Notes: generated from the letters alone by a model not told the origin. 18,311 nucleotides of DNA from CAYLLT01 sp964591605 (GCA_964591605.1 CAZQEN010000137.1:1-18311), one strand, 5' to 3'; positions 1 to 8,029 are shown, numbered from the stretch's first letter. Numbers and translations: made by a program.

Positions 1-820
1 GCACCGCCGGCGGGATGCCGATCGGCGTCTCATTGATCAGGTCGGGTTTGAGCCACCGGACCGAAGCGTCCCCAAACAGTCGATTGAACCCCTTCAGGTT
101 ATGCGGAGAGGCGACGTTTCCGGTATCCAACCCTCCCCCCGTCCACAGCGTCACGCCCGTAAAATCCGAATAGACCACTTTCTGCGACAGGTCCGTGGCG
201 ATGATCTTGCGCGGATTCGGCCCGAGCACCGTCTGCGAGAAACGACCCATCCTCCAGCCGGTCAGCTCCCCGGCCGGCATCGGACGCATGCTGGGGCCCC
301 CTCCGATCTGCTGGGCCTCCTGCGGAACCTCGATCAACCGCGCTGGGTACGAGCATCGCACCTGTGGCCTCGGGCTGGGCAGGTCGTCCCACGCTTTTCG
401 CGAGTAGTAGCGGTTGTCGGGCCCGTTATACGTCAGGCTCGCGCTGTCGCGGCTGTGCTGACCGGTGCAGTAGAACGTCTTCGGATCGCTAATGTAGCGC
501 CGGTCAATCAGCAGACCCAGCCCGTGGGTGCCCGCTCCGTTGGCACGAAGGTAATAGGTCGTGAAACTGGTGGCCGTGCGGAAAATGGGCGGCAACTGAT
601 CCTTGTGCGCCTGGGCGTACATGGTCAGTCCGACACCGATCTGGTGGAGGTTGCTGGCACAGTCCGTCCGACGGGCCTGCTCGCGGGCGGCTTTGAGGCT
701 GGGAAGAAGGATCGCGGCCAGCAGCCCGATGATGGCCACCACCACCAGTACCTCAATCAGCGTAAACGCCGCCTGATCCGACCGCCCCTGCCCATGCCGT
801 GGCAACGTCCGTTCAGACAT
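1..820 (-). CDS. Pseudopilin-like protein, planctomycete type (3' end cut by window edge)
   Basis: Seen: reading from an ATG at 820, an open frame of about 273 codons runs off the left edge without a stop. It begins MSERTLPRHGQGRSDQAAF and continues into the type IV prepilin signature FTLIEVLVVVAIIGLLAAIL (about residues 19-38), followed by LLPSLKAAREQARRTDCASN. This is a class III prepilin leader cut before Phe, with Ala instead of Gly at -1, plus one membrane helix. Near the edge HNLKGFNRLFGDASVRWLKP resembles the H-x9-DG C-terminal motif of planctomycete pseudopilins, with GDA in place of DG. A weak AAAGG lies about 7 bases before the start. Family knowledge: such proteins are processed by a prepilin peptidase and belong to type II secretion or pilus-like systems; large planctomycete paralogue families have no assigned substrate. 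Inference: exported, membrane-anchored pseudopilin, nearly complete here. The gene at 8470 is a paralogue. Confidence 0.88.
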   Translation of the reverse strand, partial: MSERTLPRHGQGRSDQAAFTLIEVLVVVAIIGLLAAILLPSLKAAREQARRTDCASNLHQIGVGLTMYAQAHKDQLPPIFRTATSFTTYYLRANGAGTHGLGLLIDRRYISDPKTFYCTGQHSRDSASLTYNGPDNRYYSRKAWDDLPSPRPQVRCSYPARLIEVPQEAQQIGGGPSMRPMPAGELTGWRMGRFSQTVLGPNPRKIIATDLSQKVVYSDFTGVTLWTGGGLDTGNVASPHNLKGFNRLFGDASVRWLKPDLINETPIGIPPAV

Positions 821-1064
821 GAGGTTGCCTTTCGCAGCAGAAACCAGACCCGCAGATCGGTGCGGCACAGAACTGCAGCAGGCGGCCACGCATGCGTGCA
901 ACCGCCCTCTCTCTGCTCGTCAAACTGGAGGCAGGAACCGCCCCCAGCCCGGGGCAGAAGTCGCCAACTCCTTCGATGGCCGGCCAGTCTACCACAGAGC
1001 CCCCCGCCTGATCAACGGACCTTCCGCCTCATTCGCAACGGGGGGTCCGTGACAGAATCGGCGG

Positions 1065-1195
1065 GTGGCATGGGTCCCGGCGCGCCGGGACATTCGCAAC
1101 TGCGAATGCAGGCTGCCCGTGGGCAGGCCCACACGGGTCCCGGCGCGCCGAAACATTCGCATCGGTGAATGTCCCGGCGCGCCGGAACCCATCCC
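1065..1195. repeat. Cluster of GC-rich palindromes (GTGGCATGGG repeat family)
   Basis: The block starts with GTGGCATGGG (1065-1074) and ends with ACCCATCCC. Inside are three copies of a TCCCGGCGCGCCG palindrome (1075-1090, 1138-1150, 1172-1185), the hairpin CATTCGC-AACT-GCGAATG (1091-1108) and the hairpin CTGCCC-GT-GGGCAG (1113-1126). The same opening and the same GGCGCGCC palindrome recur at 14501-14591, and a short version lies at 3363-3389. The block is non-coding; the frames crossing it have no ribosome binding site or family resemblance. It resembles REP/BIME-type dispersed palindromes; function unknown. Confidence 0.75.
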
Positions 1196-1579
1196 GCCCC
1201 GCCCAAAGTGTCACGCACCCGCCGCCAGGCTCTGGCAATGATTCCGGAACCGGGCCGGACCCGCGAGCCGGGAGAGTCTCGCCCGGCCGGGGTCAGCGCC
1301 GCGGAGACCAGACCCGACCCGGTCGAGCACGCTTGTACGAATGGCCAGTTCCCGCCGCCCTGGGCTCCCCGTCTTCGCTCGCCGGGTCGGATGAACCCTC
1401 CCAGCCGGCCCCGGCTGACCGTCCCGCCACCCGCTGGCTACGCGCCCGGCGCCTCCCGGGTCAGGCCGCGCCCGGCGCATCTCCGTCGGTCATCCGCCCG
1501 CCGGAGCGCAAATCTCCCCATGGTTCTTGCCTTTTTGCCGCATTCGGTGAAAAAAACCAAGTATTTTCAGGCGTTTCCT
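1196..1579. other. Intergenic DNA without recognisable gene
   Basis: Very GC-rich stretch between the palindrome cluster and the promoter region of the HU gene. Open frames cross it on both strands, but they lack ribosome binding sites, are rich in Arg, Pro and Gly, and resemble no family I know. No clear promoter, terminator or RNA motif is visible. Confidence 0.5.
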
Positions 1580-1608
1580 CTGGACGCGCGGCGAAAACAC
1601 GTTATATT
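1580..1608 (+). promoter_or_regulatory. Candidate sigma70-type promoter of the HU gene
   Basis: A -10-like TATATT (1603-1608) stands out as AT-rich in this GC-rich DNA. A weak -35-like CTGGAC (1580-1585) lies 17 bases upstream. The start codon is about 58 bases downstream of the -10. Only the -10 is convincing. Confidence 0.4.
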
Positions 1609-1665
1609 TCCAGCACTTGGAGCCGGTGGAGGCTCCAGAGAGTCTTGTAACAAGGAGGTTTTTAG

Positions 1666-1977
1666 ATGGCCAAAATGTCCAAGTCGCAGGTGGCCGCTGC
1701 TCTCGCCGAGAAGATCGAAATCTCGAAGAAGCAGGCCGGTGCATTCCTCGAAGAGCTTGCCAACCTCGCCTATCGCGAGGCCAAGAACAGCTTCACGCTG
1801 CCCGGCATCGGCAAGCTCGTCCTGGTGAACCGCAAGGCCCGCATGGGTCGCAACCCCGCCACGGGCGAGGCGATCAAGATCCCGGCCAAGAAGGTCGTCA
1901 AGTTCCGCGTCGCCAAAGCGGCCAAGGATGCGATCCTCGGCGGCGCAGCCCCCAAGAAGAAGGGCAAGAAGAAGTAA
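1666..1977 (+). CDS. HU-family DNA-binding protein
   Basis: Small basic nucleoid protein of 103 residues that binds and bends DNA as a dimer. Seen: the N-terminal helical part MAKMSKSQVAAALAEKIEIS, the FTLPGIGKLVLVNRKARMG strand region, and the DNA-binding arm with the family signature GRNPATGEAIKIPAKK (about residues 62-77). A short Lys-rich tail, APKKKGKKK, extends past the normal HU end near residue 90. An ideal AAGGAGG (1652-1658) sits 7 bases before the ATG at 1666, which selects this start over the internal ATG at 1675. The gene is a single-gene unit with its own candidate promoter and shares the hairpin at 2126-2186 with the convergent accD. The basic tail may add non-specific DNA affinity; that is inference. 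IHF is less likely because the arm sequence is HU-like. Confidence 0.95.
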   Translation: MAKMSKSQVAAALAEKIEISKKQAGAFLEELANLAYREAKNSFTLPGIGKLVLVNRKARMGRNPATGEAIKIPAKKVVKFRVAKAAKDAILGGAAPKKKGKKK

Positions 1978-2125
1978 GCGCCACGTCACGACCGAGCCGT
2001 CGGTCGATTCCACATTCCGTCAGGGTGACACGCCTCTGCCTGCAGCCAGGCGCCGTGTGACCAGTGCCCGCGCCCATCAGGCCGGGCCAGGGATGTGGGC
2101 AGCCGCGGCAGCCGAATCGGTTTCA

Positions 2126-2186
2126 AGTCGCCGCGATGTTCCGCAGGGCGGGATTCCCCCGCTGCGGAGTGTCGCGGCGACTCTCT
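2126..2186. terminator. Strong hairpin between convergent HU and accD
   Basis: A perfect 11-bp stem, AGTCGCCGCGA (2126-2136) with TCGCGGCGACT (2172-2182), encloses a second 7-bp stem, TCCGCAG (2140-2146) with CTGCGGA (2162-2168). On the plus strand it is followed by TCTCTTTT, so it fits a rho-independent terminator for the HU gene. It also starts 7 bases past the accD stop codon and may act on both strands, although the minus side lacks a T run. Confidence 0.75.
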
Positions 2187-2188
2187 TT

Positions 2189-3097
2189 TCACTTCCCCGC
2201 GTAATCGATGATTCGGGCGATTTCCGTGCGGAGGTTCTCGCGGCGGACGATCCGGTCGATGAAACCGTGTTCCAGCATGAACTCGGCCGACTGGAAGCCC
2301 GCCGGCAGCTTGGCCTTGATCGTGTTCTCGATCACCCGCGGCCCCGCGAAGCCGATCATCGCACCCGGCTCGGCGATGTGAATGTCCCCCAGCGACGCGA
2401 AGCTCGCCGCCACGCCCGCCGTCGTCGGGTCGGTCATGATGACGATGTACAGCCCGCCCGCATCGTCGAGCCGGGCGACGGCCGCCGACGTCTTGGCCAT
2501 CTGCACCAGCGAGACCATGCCCTCCTGCATGCGGGCCCCGCCCGACGCCGTCACCACGACAAACGGAATGTTCTCGTCGCACGCCCGCTCGAGCCCGGCC
2601 GTGATCTTCTCCCCCACCACCGCGCCCATGCTTGCCATGATGAAGAACGGGTCCATGACCGCAAGAATGACTGGCCGCCCGCGGATGAACGCCTTGCCCA
2701 CCACCGCCGCCTCGGTCAGCCCGGTCGCCTGCTGCGCCTGCTGCAGCCGCTCCTTGTACTTGAGCCGCTCCCGGAACCCCAGCGGATCGGTGCTCATCAG
2801 GTCGCTGAGGAACTCCTCGAACGTGTCCGGATCGACGAGCTGCTTGATCCGCGTGCGGGCGGAGATCCGGTGGTGAAACCCGCACTCCGGGCAGACGTGC
2901 AGATTGTCTTCGAGCGCCTTCTGAAACACCGTCGCCTGACACGAGGGGCACTGGAGCCACAGGCCCTTGGGCACATCCACCTTCGCCGCCGGCGCCGCTG
3001 CCGGAGCGGGAGCCGCGGCGCCTGCGGGCACGACGGGCGACGCAGTGCTGCCGTTCGCCCCGTCCGGGCTCGTCATCATGGGTCGTTCATCAGCCAA
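2189..3097 (-). CDS. accD: Acetyl-CoA carboxylase carboxyltransferase subunit beta
   Basis: Transfers the carboxyl group from carboxybiotin to acetyl-CoA, giving malonyl-CoA for fatty acid synthesis, in a complex with AccA. Seen: a four-Cys zinc ribbon CPSCQATVF...CPEC (about residues 50-72), the carboxylase core with DPFFIMASMGAVVGEK, the oxyanion motif SGGARMQEG (about 185-193), MTDPTTAGVAASFASLGD, EPGAMIGFAGPRVIE and a typical C-terminus. Before the zinc ribbon is an Ala/Pro-rich stretch of about 40 residues absent from E. coli AccD, probably a flexible linker. Start: TTG at 3097 has AGGAGAG (3103-3109) at good distance; TTG at 3115 or ATG at 3079 are alternatives. accA is not in the window, as is common when the two genes are unlinked. 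The gene has a 345-bp gap upstream and appears to be transcribed alone. Confidence 0.96.
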   Translation of the reverse strand: MADERPMMTSPDGANGSTASPVVPAGAAAPAPAAAPAAKVDVPKGLWLQCPSCQATVFQKALEDNLHVCPECGFHHRISARTRIKQLVDPDTFEEFLSDLMSTDPLGFRERLKYKERLQQAQQATGLTEAAVVGKAFIRGRPVILAVMDPFFIMASMGAVVGEKITAGLERACDENIPFVVVTASGGARMQEGMVSLVQMAKTSAAVARLDDAGGLYIVIMTDPTTAGVAASFASLGDIHIAEPGAMIGFAGPRVIENTIKAKLPAGFQSAEFMLEHGFIDRIVRRENLRTEIARIIDYAGK

Positions 3098-3164
3098 GGC
3101 CGCTCTCCTGCTCAAAAACCGGCCTCTATGCTAGCGGATTCCCGCCAGGACGGCGAGCGGGCAG

Positions 3165-3324
3165 GAAATGACGAATGCGGAAGCCCGAATCTCGAGGATC
3201 CGCCGAGGCGGGACGAATCAATGACGAAGTCCGACTCACACATGAAGAGGGTAACGTACGGCGGATTCGGTCTTTATCATTCGGGCTTCGGATTTCATTC
3301 GTCGTTCTGATTTCGTCATTCTGG
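3165..3324. repeat. Degenerate inverted-repeat element (MITE-like)
   Basis: Lower-GC island of about 160 bp bounded by the inverted pair AATGACGAA (3167-3175) and TTCGTCATT (3312-3320). A second internal inverted pair is GAAGCCCGAAT (3180-3190) and ATTCGGGCTTC (3279-3289). Further ATGACGAA- and TTCGTC-like words lie between. It encodes nothing credible and its base composition differs from its surroundings. The layout resembles a miniature inverted-repeat element; no target-site duplication was found, so mobility is unproven. Confidence 0.5.
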
Positions 3325-3362
3325 TTTCTTCCCCCAACAGGAGCACAGAAAGATTCACCAGG

Positions 3363-3389
3363 GTGGCATGGGCAATGTAATCATTGCCC
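3363..3389. repeat. Short copy of the GTGGCATGGG palindrome family
   Basis: GTGGCATGGG (3363-3372) runs into the perfect hairpin GGGCAATG-TAAT-CATTGCCC (3370-3389). The 10-base opening is identical to those at 1065 and 14501. It lies downstream of the DUF1611 gene stop at 3461 (minus strand) and could act as a 3'-end hairpin, but no T run follows. Confidence 0.6.
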
Positions 3390-3460
3390 GTGCGAATGAA
3401 ACGCGGGCAGCCAGTACGCTGCCCCCCTGTTCGACAGTGCCAATCATCCTGCGTTCCTGC

Positions 3461-4513
3461 TTAGAGCACCAGCGCCGCCCGGATCGCCTTCAGAAGCACA
3501 TCCGGCCCGCTCCGGATCGGATCCGCCGCCGGCAAACCCGATTCCTCGGCCGCGGCGCGGATGGCGGCCGCCGCATCGGCCTCGCTCATGCCGGCCGTGT
3601 TCACCGACACCGCGACCACCTTCGAAGGGTGCATGAGCGCCGCCACCGCCTCATACACGTGGATCTGCTGGCGGATCGGCGCGATCGGACAGTCGGCCCA
3701 CTCATTGTGCAGCCGCCGCCCCGGACGCGTGCACAACACCATCACGTCCGGGCAGCTTCCGTGAAGCAGCGAGAGCGTCACGCCCGAGTAGCCCGGATGG
3801 CCCAGCGAGCCCTGACCCTCGATGAACATGATCTGCCGGTCCGCCACGTGCTCGACCAGCATCTCCGTCGCACCGGCCGTGAAATCCGAGATCACGTGGT
3901 CGATGGCAATCCCCCACCCTTCGATCATGATCCCCGTCTGCCCGGTGGCGACGAACGCGGCATCCAGCCCCGCCTCCACCGCCGCCCGCCGCAGTTCGAG
4001 CGAGGTCACCATCTTCCCGATGTTGCAGTCCAGCCCGATCGTCAGCACCCGTTTCGCGCGGCTGGACCGGGCCTTGCCCTGGGCGATCCGCTGCAGCGGC
4101 CCGACGTCGCGGATGTCGTGGATCGTAGCGCCGCTTTCCTCGGCGGCGGCCACCAGTTCCGCATCAGACCGCAGCATCGTGTGAAGCCCGCTGATGATCG
4201 AGATCCCCCCCTTGAGCGCATCGAGCACATGCCGCCGCATGCGGTCGGGCAGCGCACCGCCCGCCGGAGCGATGCCGATGAGCAGCGCATCGGGCTCCAG
4301 CAGCCCGGCCTCACCGACGCTCGCAACGATCGGAATACCCGAGATTCCCGGCAGAATCGTCGCGATGTCCTGGCCCGCCCGCGTCGAATCCAGCACGCCG
4401 ACCACCTCCGGCCGCCGATAACGCATCACCGACACGCCGGTCTTCGAGGAAAACACGCCCAGCGACCCCTCGGTCAGGATGAGCAGACGCTTATAGGGAA
4501 GATGAAAGATCAT
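3461..4513 (-). CDS. DUF1611 P-loop protein (DgcN-like)
   Basis: Protein of 350 residues with the DUF1611 layout: an N-terminal Rossmann-like half with RPEVVGVLDSTRAGQ (about 35-48), and a C-terminal P-loop half with TIGLDCNIGKM (about 158-168), FVATGQTGIMIEGWG (187-201), DHVISDFTAGATEML (205-219) and IEGQGSLGHPGYSG (231-244). Family knowledge: some DUF1611 members (DgcN) are reported as D-glutamate N-acetyltransferases, often beside a dipeptide epimerase-type gene. That partner is absent here; the upstream neighbour is a nucleoside hydrolase, so the substrate is uncertain. Start: the ATG at 4513 keeps the known family N-terminus. The open frame extends to 4609, but those 32 codons come from the 28-bp repeat array, and there is no good ribosome binding site at either start. 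Probably cotranscribed with the upstream pair after a 174-bp repeat-bearing gap. Confidence 0.82.
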   Translation of the reverse strand: MIFHLPYKRLLILTEGSLGVFSSKTGVSVMRYRRPEVVGVLDSTRAGQDIATILPGISGIPIVASVGEAGLLEPDALLIGIAPAGGALPDRMRRHVLDALKGGISIISGLHTMLRSDAELVAAAEESGATIHDIRDVGPLQRIAQGKARSSRAKRVLTIGLDCNIGKMVTSLELRRAAVEAGLDAAFVATGQTGIMIEGWGIAIDHVISDFTAGATEMLVEHVADRQIMFIEGQGSLGHPGYSGVTLSLLHGSCPDVMVLCTRPGRRLHNEWADCPIAPIRQQIHVYEAVAALMHPSKVVAVSVNTAGMSEADAAAAIRAAAEESGLPAADPIRSGPDVLLKAIRAALVL

Positions 4514-4538
4514 CGTCTTGGTTGATTCCCTCTTGATG

Positions 4539-4617
4539 GAGCCCGAAGCGCAAGCAAGGAGCAACGGAGCCCGAGGCGCCAGCGAGGGGCAACAGAGCCC
4601 GAAGCGCAAGCGAGGGG
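4539..4617. repeat. Three direct 28-bp-period repeats
   Basis: Three copies of a 23-base unit, consensus GAGCCCGAAGCGCAAGCG followed by AGGGG, start at 4539, 4567 and 4595 with an exact 28-base period. Copy 2 has GAGGCGCC instead of GAAGCGCA. A fourth, degenerate copy lies at 8251-8270. The array occupies the gap between the nucleoside hydrolase and DUF1611 genes. It is not a CRISPR: the spacers are 5 bases long. Confidence 0.75.
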
Positions 4618-4687
4618 TTCACGGGACCGACGTTCCCACCGCAGGCGACATCCAGCGCGTGCTTCGCGCCCGCCCGCTTCACTTCGA

Positions 4688-5584
4688 TCATGCCCCAAGC
4701 ACACCGAAATACCTCTCGAAGAACCGCTCCGGCTGCACCTCCACCGCGACACGGTGCGGCCTGGCGTCGCCCCGCGTGTCGAATTGCGTCAGCCCCTGCA
4801 GCTTCTCACTGCGCAGCTCGACCGACACGTGGCCCGTCTCATACCGGCAGACGTCCGGCTCAAACACCGCCACCGCCGCCAGTGGATCATGGAACGTGAT
4901 GCTGGAACGCCGGCGGAACCACACCTCGGCCATCTCGAGCACGATCTGGAGCGAGCCCCGGCCGAAGCGCCGACGCACCTCCTCGGCCGCCATCACGCAC
5001 CGCGTGGTCACGTCCAGCCCAATGCACACCGTTTCCCCAACCGGCGCGGCGAAGGCGATCGCCGTCGCGTGCGGGTCGCCGCTGGCGTTCCATTCGGTCA
5101 GGCCGTAACCCTTCGGGCGGCTGACGTACGCCCCTCCCATCATCACCCAGCGCTTCAGCAGACCCGGGATCTCGGGATCGAGGGCAAACAGCAGGCCGAC
5201 ATTCGTCAGCGGGCCGACGCTCAGCAGCGTGATCTCCCCCGGCCGCGAGCGGATGGTCTCACGCAGAAAATCGACCGCGACGTTCGCCGCGAACTTCTCG
5301 CGGTGCGGCCAGCGGGCCAGCACCGTCTTCTGAGGCGCTTCCGTCTGCTTCTGCGGCACGAGCAGCGGCCGACCCGCCCCGCTGTGAACCGGCACCTCCC
5401 GGCGGCCGAACGCCTGGCACACCGCATCCACGAGCTGCGCCCGCACCTGCGGCTCGCCCGTCACGGTGGTCGCCCCCAGCAACTCGCACCGCCGCTCCCG
5501 CAGCAGGTACGCCAGCGCGACCGCGTCATCGATATCGCTGCCGATGTCGGTGTCGAACAGGAGGGGAATCGAACCGTCCGGCAT
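4688..5584 (-). CDS. Inosine/uridine-preferring nucleoside hydrolase family protein
   Basis: Cuts the N-glycosidic bond of ribonucleosides, giving base and ribose, in purine/pyrimidine salvage; the exact substrate cannot be read from sequence. The 298-residue length is near the usual 310. Seen: the calcium-binding Asp cluster LLFDTDIGSDIDDAVALAYL (about residues 8-27), SVGPLTNVG (122-130), WVMMGGAY (146-153), the ribose-binding EWNASGDPHA (164-173), and HDPLA (232-236), which supplies the C-terminal Asp ligand. All core motifs are intact. The ATG at 5584 directly follows the TGA of the upstream DsbD-type gene (TGAATG) with AAGGAGG just before it, so translation is probably coupled. No signal peptide, hence cytoplasmic. 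There is no clear metabolic reason for the link to the thiol transporter. Confidence 0.92.
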   Translation of the reverse strand: MPDGSIPLLFDTDIGSDIDDAVALAYLLRERRCELLGATTVTGEPQVRAQLVDAVCQAFGRREVPVHSGAGRPLLVPQKQTEAPQKTVLARWPHREKFAANVAVDFLRETIRSRPGEITLLSVGPLTNVGLLFALDPEIPGLLKRWVMMGGAYVSRPKGYGLTEWNASGDPHATAIAFAAPVGETVCIGLDVTTRCVMAAEEVRRRFGRGSLQIVLEMAEVWFRRRSSITFHDPLAAVAVFEPDVCRYETGHVSVELRSEKLQGLTQFDTRGDARPHRVAVEVQPERFFERYFGVLGA

Positions 5585-8029
5585 TCATCCTCCTTCGACC
5601 GCGGCGGACTCCGACGCCATGCCCGTGGCCCGCCCGCCCTCTCGCACGGCATCGATCACGTCCTGCTGCGTCAGAATGCCGAGCATCACGATCGGCTCGT
5701 TCGCACGCCCGGCCGGAAACACCGCCGCCAGGGGAATGCTCGCTCCCGGCGCCAGCTTCTCGATCAGATCGCCGATCAGTTTCTCCCGAGCCGTCCAGTC
5801 CGCCAGCATCGGAACGACCCCGTGTTTCTCCACCGCCTCCGCCACCGTCCGCGTGTTGAGCACAAACGCCGAGTTGTACTGGCAGTTCGGACACCACCGC
5901 GCCGTGATGTCCAGCAGCACGGGCGTCCCCGCCGCCGTCAGTTCCTCCAGCTTCTCCAGCGAGAACGGAACCCACGGCAGCTCCGCCCGGTCCGGGCTTG
6001 CCCCCGGCTTCGGCTCATTTCCCGCCACCGGCGCCCCGCTCGACGTCGCCGACAGGTCCACCGCGCGGGCAAACGTCACCCACCCGCTCGCCGCCACAAT
6101 CAGTGCCGCCGCCGCGTAGGCCGCCAGCCGCGTCGGCGGCGAACTCTGGTACGTCGCCCACGTACCGACGATCCAGCACGCCAGAGACACCCCCACCAGG
6201 AACGCCAGCGTCCACACCAGCGCCCGGCCGCCGAGCTGACCCTCCACGATGTACAGCAGGTACACCACCGTCCCCATCAGCAGAAACGCCATCGCCTGCT
6301 TGAACGTCGTCAGCCAGGGCCCCGGACGCGGCACAAACCGCAGCCACTTCGGGTTCGCCGTCAGAACGACATACGGCAGCGCCATCCCCAGCCCGATCGT
6401 GTTGAACACCAGGAACACCATCGCCGCCGGCTGGGCCGTCGCCCACACCAGCACCGGCCCCAGGAACGGGCCCAGGCACGGCGTGCCCATCACCGTGGCC
6501 AGCCCCCCTTTGGCGATCGACGCGACGTAACCCTCTTCCTGTTGATCCGCCCGTGCGGCCAGATCCCCCACCGCCCGCGGCACGCCCAGCGTGTACACGC
6601 CGAACAGGCTCAGCCCGAACGCAAACACGATCGCTGCCATGCCCACCGTGAACTGCGGACTCTGAAAATGCTGCCCCCATGCCAGCCCCGCGCCCGTCGC
6701 CAGGGCCGCCAGCACGTTGAACACCAGCATCATCCCCACCGAGAACGCCAGGCCGAGCTTGAACACCTGACCCGGCGACTGGCTCGCCTGCTGCACAAAA
6801 CTGAGCACCTTGATCGAGATCACCGGCAGGACGCACGGCGTGACGTTCAGGATCAGCCCCGCCAGCAGGGCCAGCAGCAGCCACACCACCACCGAATGCT
6901 CTTCCTGTCGCAGCGTGGTCTTCAGTTCCGCATCCAGCGAGAACCCGCGGGCTCCCGTGCCCGATCCGCTCCCCGTCGTGCCCGCGCCCGCCTGATGCTC
7001 GAAAACGTCCCGGTGCGTGAGCGCCGCCGTCTCACCGGACCCCGCCACGGGCAGGATCAGCGCCCATTCGACCGCCACCGGCGGATAGCACTGCTGCGTC
7101 TTGTCACTGCACGCCTGGTACGTCGCGATCCCGCTGATGCGGAACTCCTTCTGGGTCAGCACCGCATCGGTCTCGACCGGCAGGGTGACCACGACCCGCC
7201 CGCGATAAACCGAGAGTTTGTCGCCTTGTCGCGGCGTCTCCTCCCGCCCCGCGGGAAACTGCGCCCGCCCGAAGACGAGACCATCGACCGTGTCGTGGAA
7301 AACGTCAGTCGGAATCAGGAATTCGCTCAGCGGCTCATGGGAATTGAGATGGAAGTCCTTCTTGATGTCGAGAATGACAGCCACCTTGAACGGTTGGCCG
7401 GCTTTGACCTTGTCCACGCTCGCCACCGCGCTGAGCTGATCGAGGTACTTGCCGGGGTCCTTCGGCACAGGCAGCCGGTTGCGGGCGGCGGCAAAAACGT
7501 TCTCGTTCGCCGGTTTGGCCTGATCGGCGCTGACCACCGGCAGCGTGAGCGACAGGCTTTTCTCCCCCGAGACGCAACTGTCCTTGCAGACCAGCCATTC
7601 CGCATGGACGCTCAGCGTCGCCGTCGTCCCGACCTGGGCATCGGCCGGCACTTTCACCGAGGTCAGCAGGGTCGGCCGGCCCTCGAGGATGAATGTGTGG
7701 ATCGCGGATTCCCCCTGGCCGTCGATATGCCGTCGCGGCACCGGCCACAGCATCGGCCCCAGTTCATAACCCTCCGGCAACCGCCATTTGAACACCGGCT
7801 GATTCCCGCTCTCTCCGCCATTGCGCCAGTAGATGTGCCAGTGCTCCTGGACCTCGAAAGCGATCGCCAGCCCCACGCTCTGACCCGGGACCAGCCCCGT
7901 CCGCTCCGGGAGCAACTGCACCTGCTTGACCGGCGAATCCTTCTCCTGCGGCTTGCCACCCAGGATGCCAAGCTGAGCCGATGCCCCGGCCGTCGCCGAG
8001 AGCAGCCACACCATTGCCATACGCTTCAT
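5585..8029 (-). CDS. DsbD-type thiol:disulfide interchange transmembrane protein
   Basis: Moves reducing power from cytoplasmic thioredoxin across the inner membrane to periplasmic partners. The 814 residues contain: a signal peptide (about 1-18); a first DsbC-like domain (about 30-165) with the Cys pair VCKDSC (148/152); a second such domain (about 195-328) with ACSDKTQQCYPP (307/314); a Gly/Ser linker (350-362); a membrane domain of about eight helices (380-655) with the redox Cys in NVTPCVLPV (399) and GTPCLGPF (518); and a C-terminal thioredoxin domain with RWCPNC (713/716). E. coli DsbD has one N-terminal domain and about 565 residues, so the tandem N-terminal domains make this larger, closer to the ScsB/DsbD-like group. 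The thioredoxin motif CPNC differs from the CVAC of E. coli DsbD. Start: ATG at 8029, with AGGG about 9 bases upstream and a good signal peptide. First gene of the group with the nucleoside hydrolase. Confidence 0.93.
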   Translation of the reverse strand: MKRMAMVWLLSATAGASAQLGILGGKPQEKDSPVKQVQLLPERTGLVPGQSVGLAIAFEVQEHWHIYWRNGGESGNQPVFKWRLPEGYELGPMLWPVPRRHIDGQGESAIHTFILEGRPTLLTSVKVPADAQVGTTATLSVHAEWLVCKDSCVSGEKSLSLTLPVVSADQAKPANENVFAAARNRLPVPKDPGKYLDQLSAVASVDKVKAGQPFKVAVILDIKKDFHLNSHEPLSEFLIPTDVFHDTVDGLVFGRAQFPAGREETPRQGDKLSVYRGRVVVTLPVETDAVLTQKEFRISGIATYQACSDKTQQCYPPVAVEWALILPVAGSGETAALTHRDVFEHQAGAGTTGSGSGTGARGFSLDAELKTTLRQEEHSVVVWLLLALLAGLILNVTPCVLPVISIKVLSFVQQASQSPGQVFKLGLAFSVGMMLVFNVLAALATGAGLAWGQHFQSPQFTVGMAAIVFAFGLSLFGVYTLGVPRAVGDLAARADQQEEGYVASIAKGGLATVMGTPCLGPFLGPVLVWATAQPAAMVFLVFNTIGLGMALPYVVLTANPKWLRFVPRPGPWLTTFKQAMAFLLMGTVVYLLYIVEGQLGGRALVWTLAFLVGVSLACWIVGTWATYQSSPPTRLAAYAAAALIVAASGWVTFARAVDLSATSSGAPVAGNEPKPGASPDRAELPWVPFSLEKLEELTAAGTPVLLDITARWCPNCQYNSAFVLNTRTVAEAVEKHGVVPMLADWTAREKLIGDLIEKLAPGASIPLAAVFPAGRANEPIVMLGILTQQDVIDAVREGGRATGMASESAAVEGG

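Noticed and set aside
101..1168. Plus-strand open frame of 355 codons at the left edge
   Set aside because: It is the shadow of the minus-strand pseudopilin-like gene, which has the clear FTLIEVLVVVAI signature, and then runs into the palindrome cluster.
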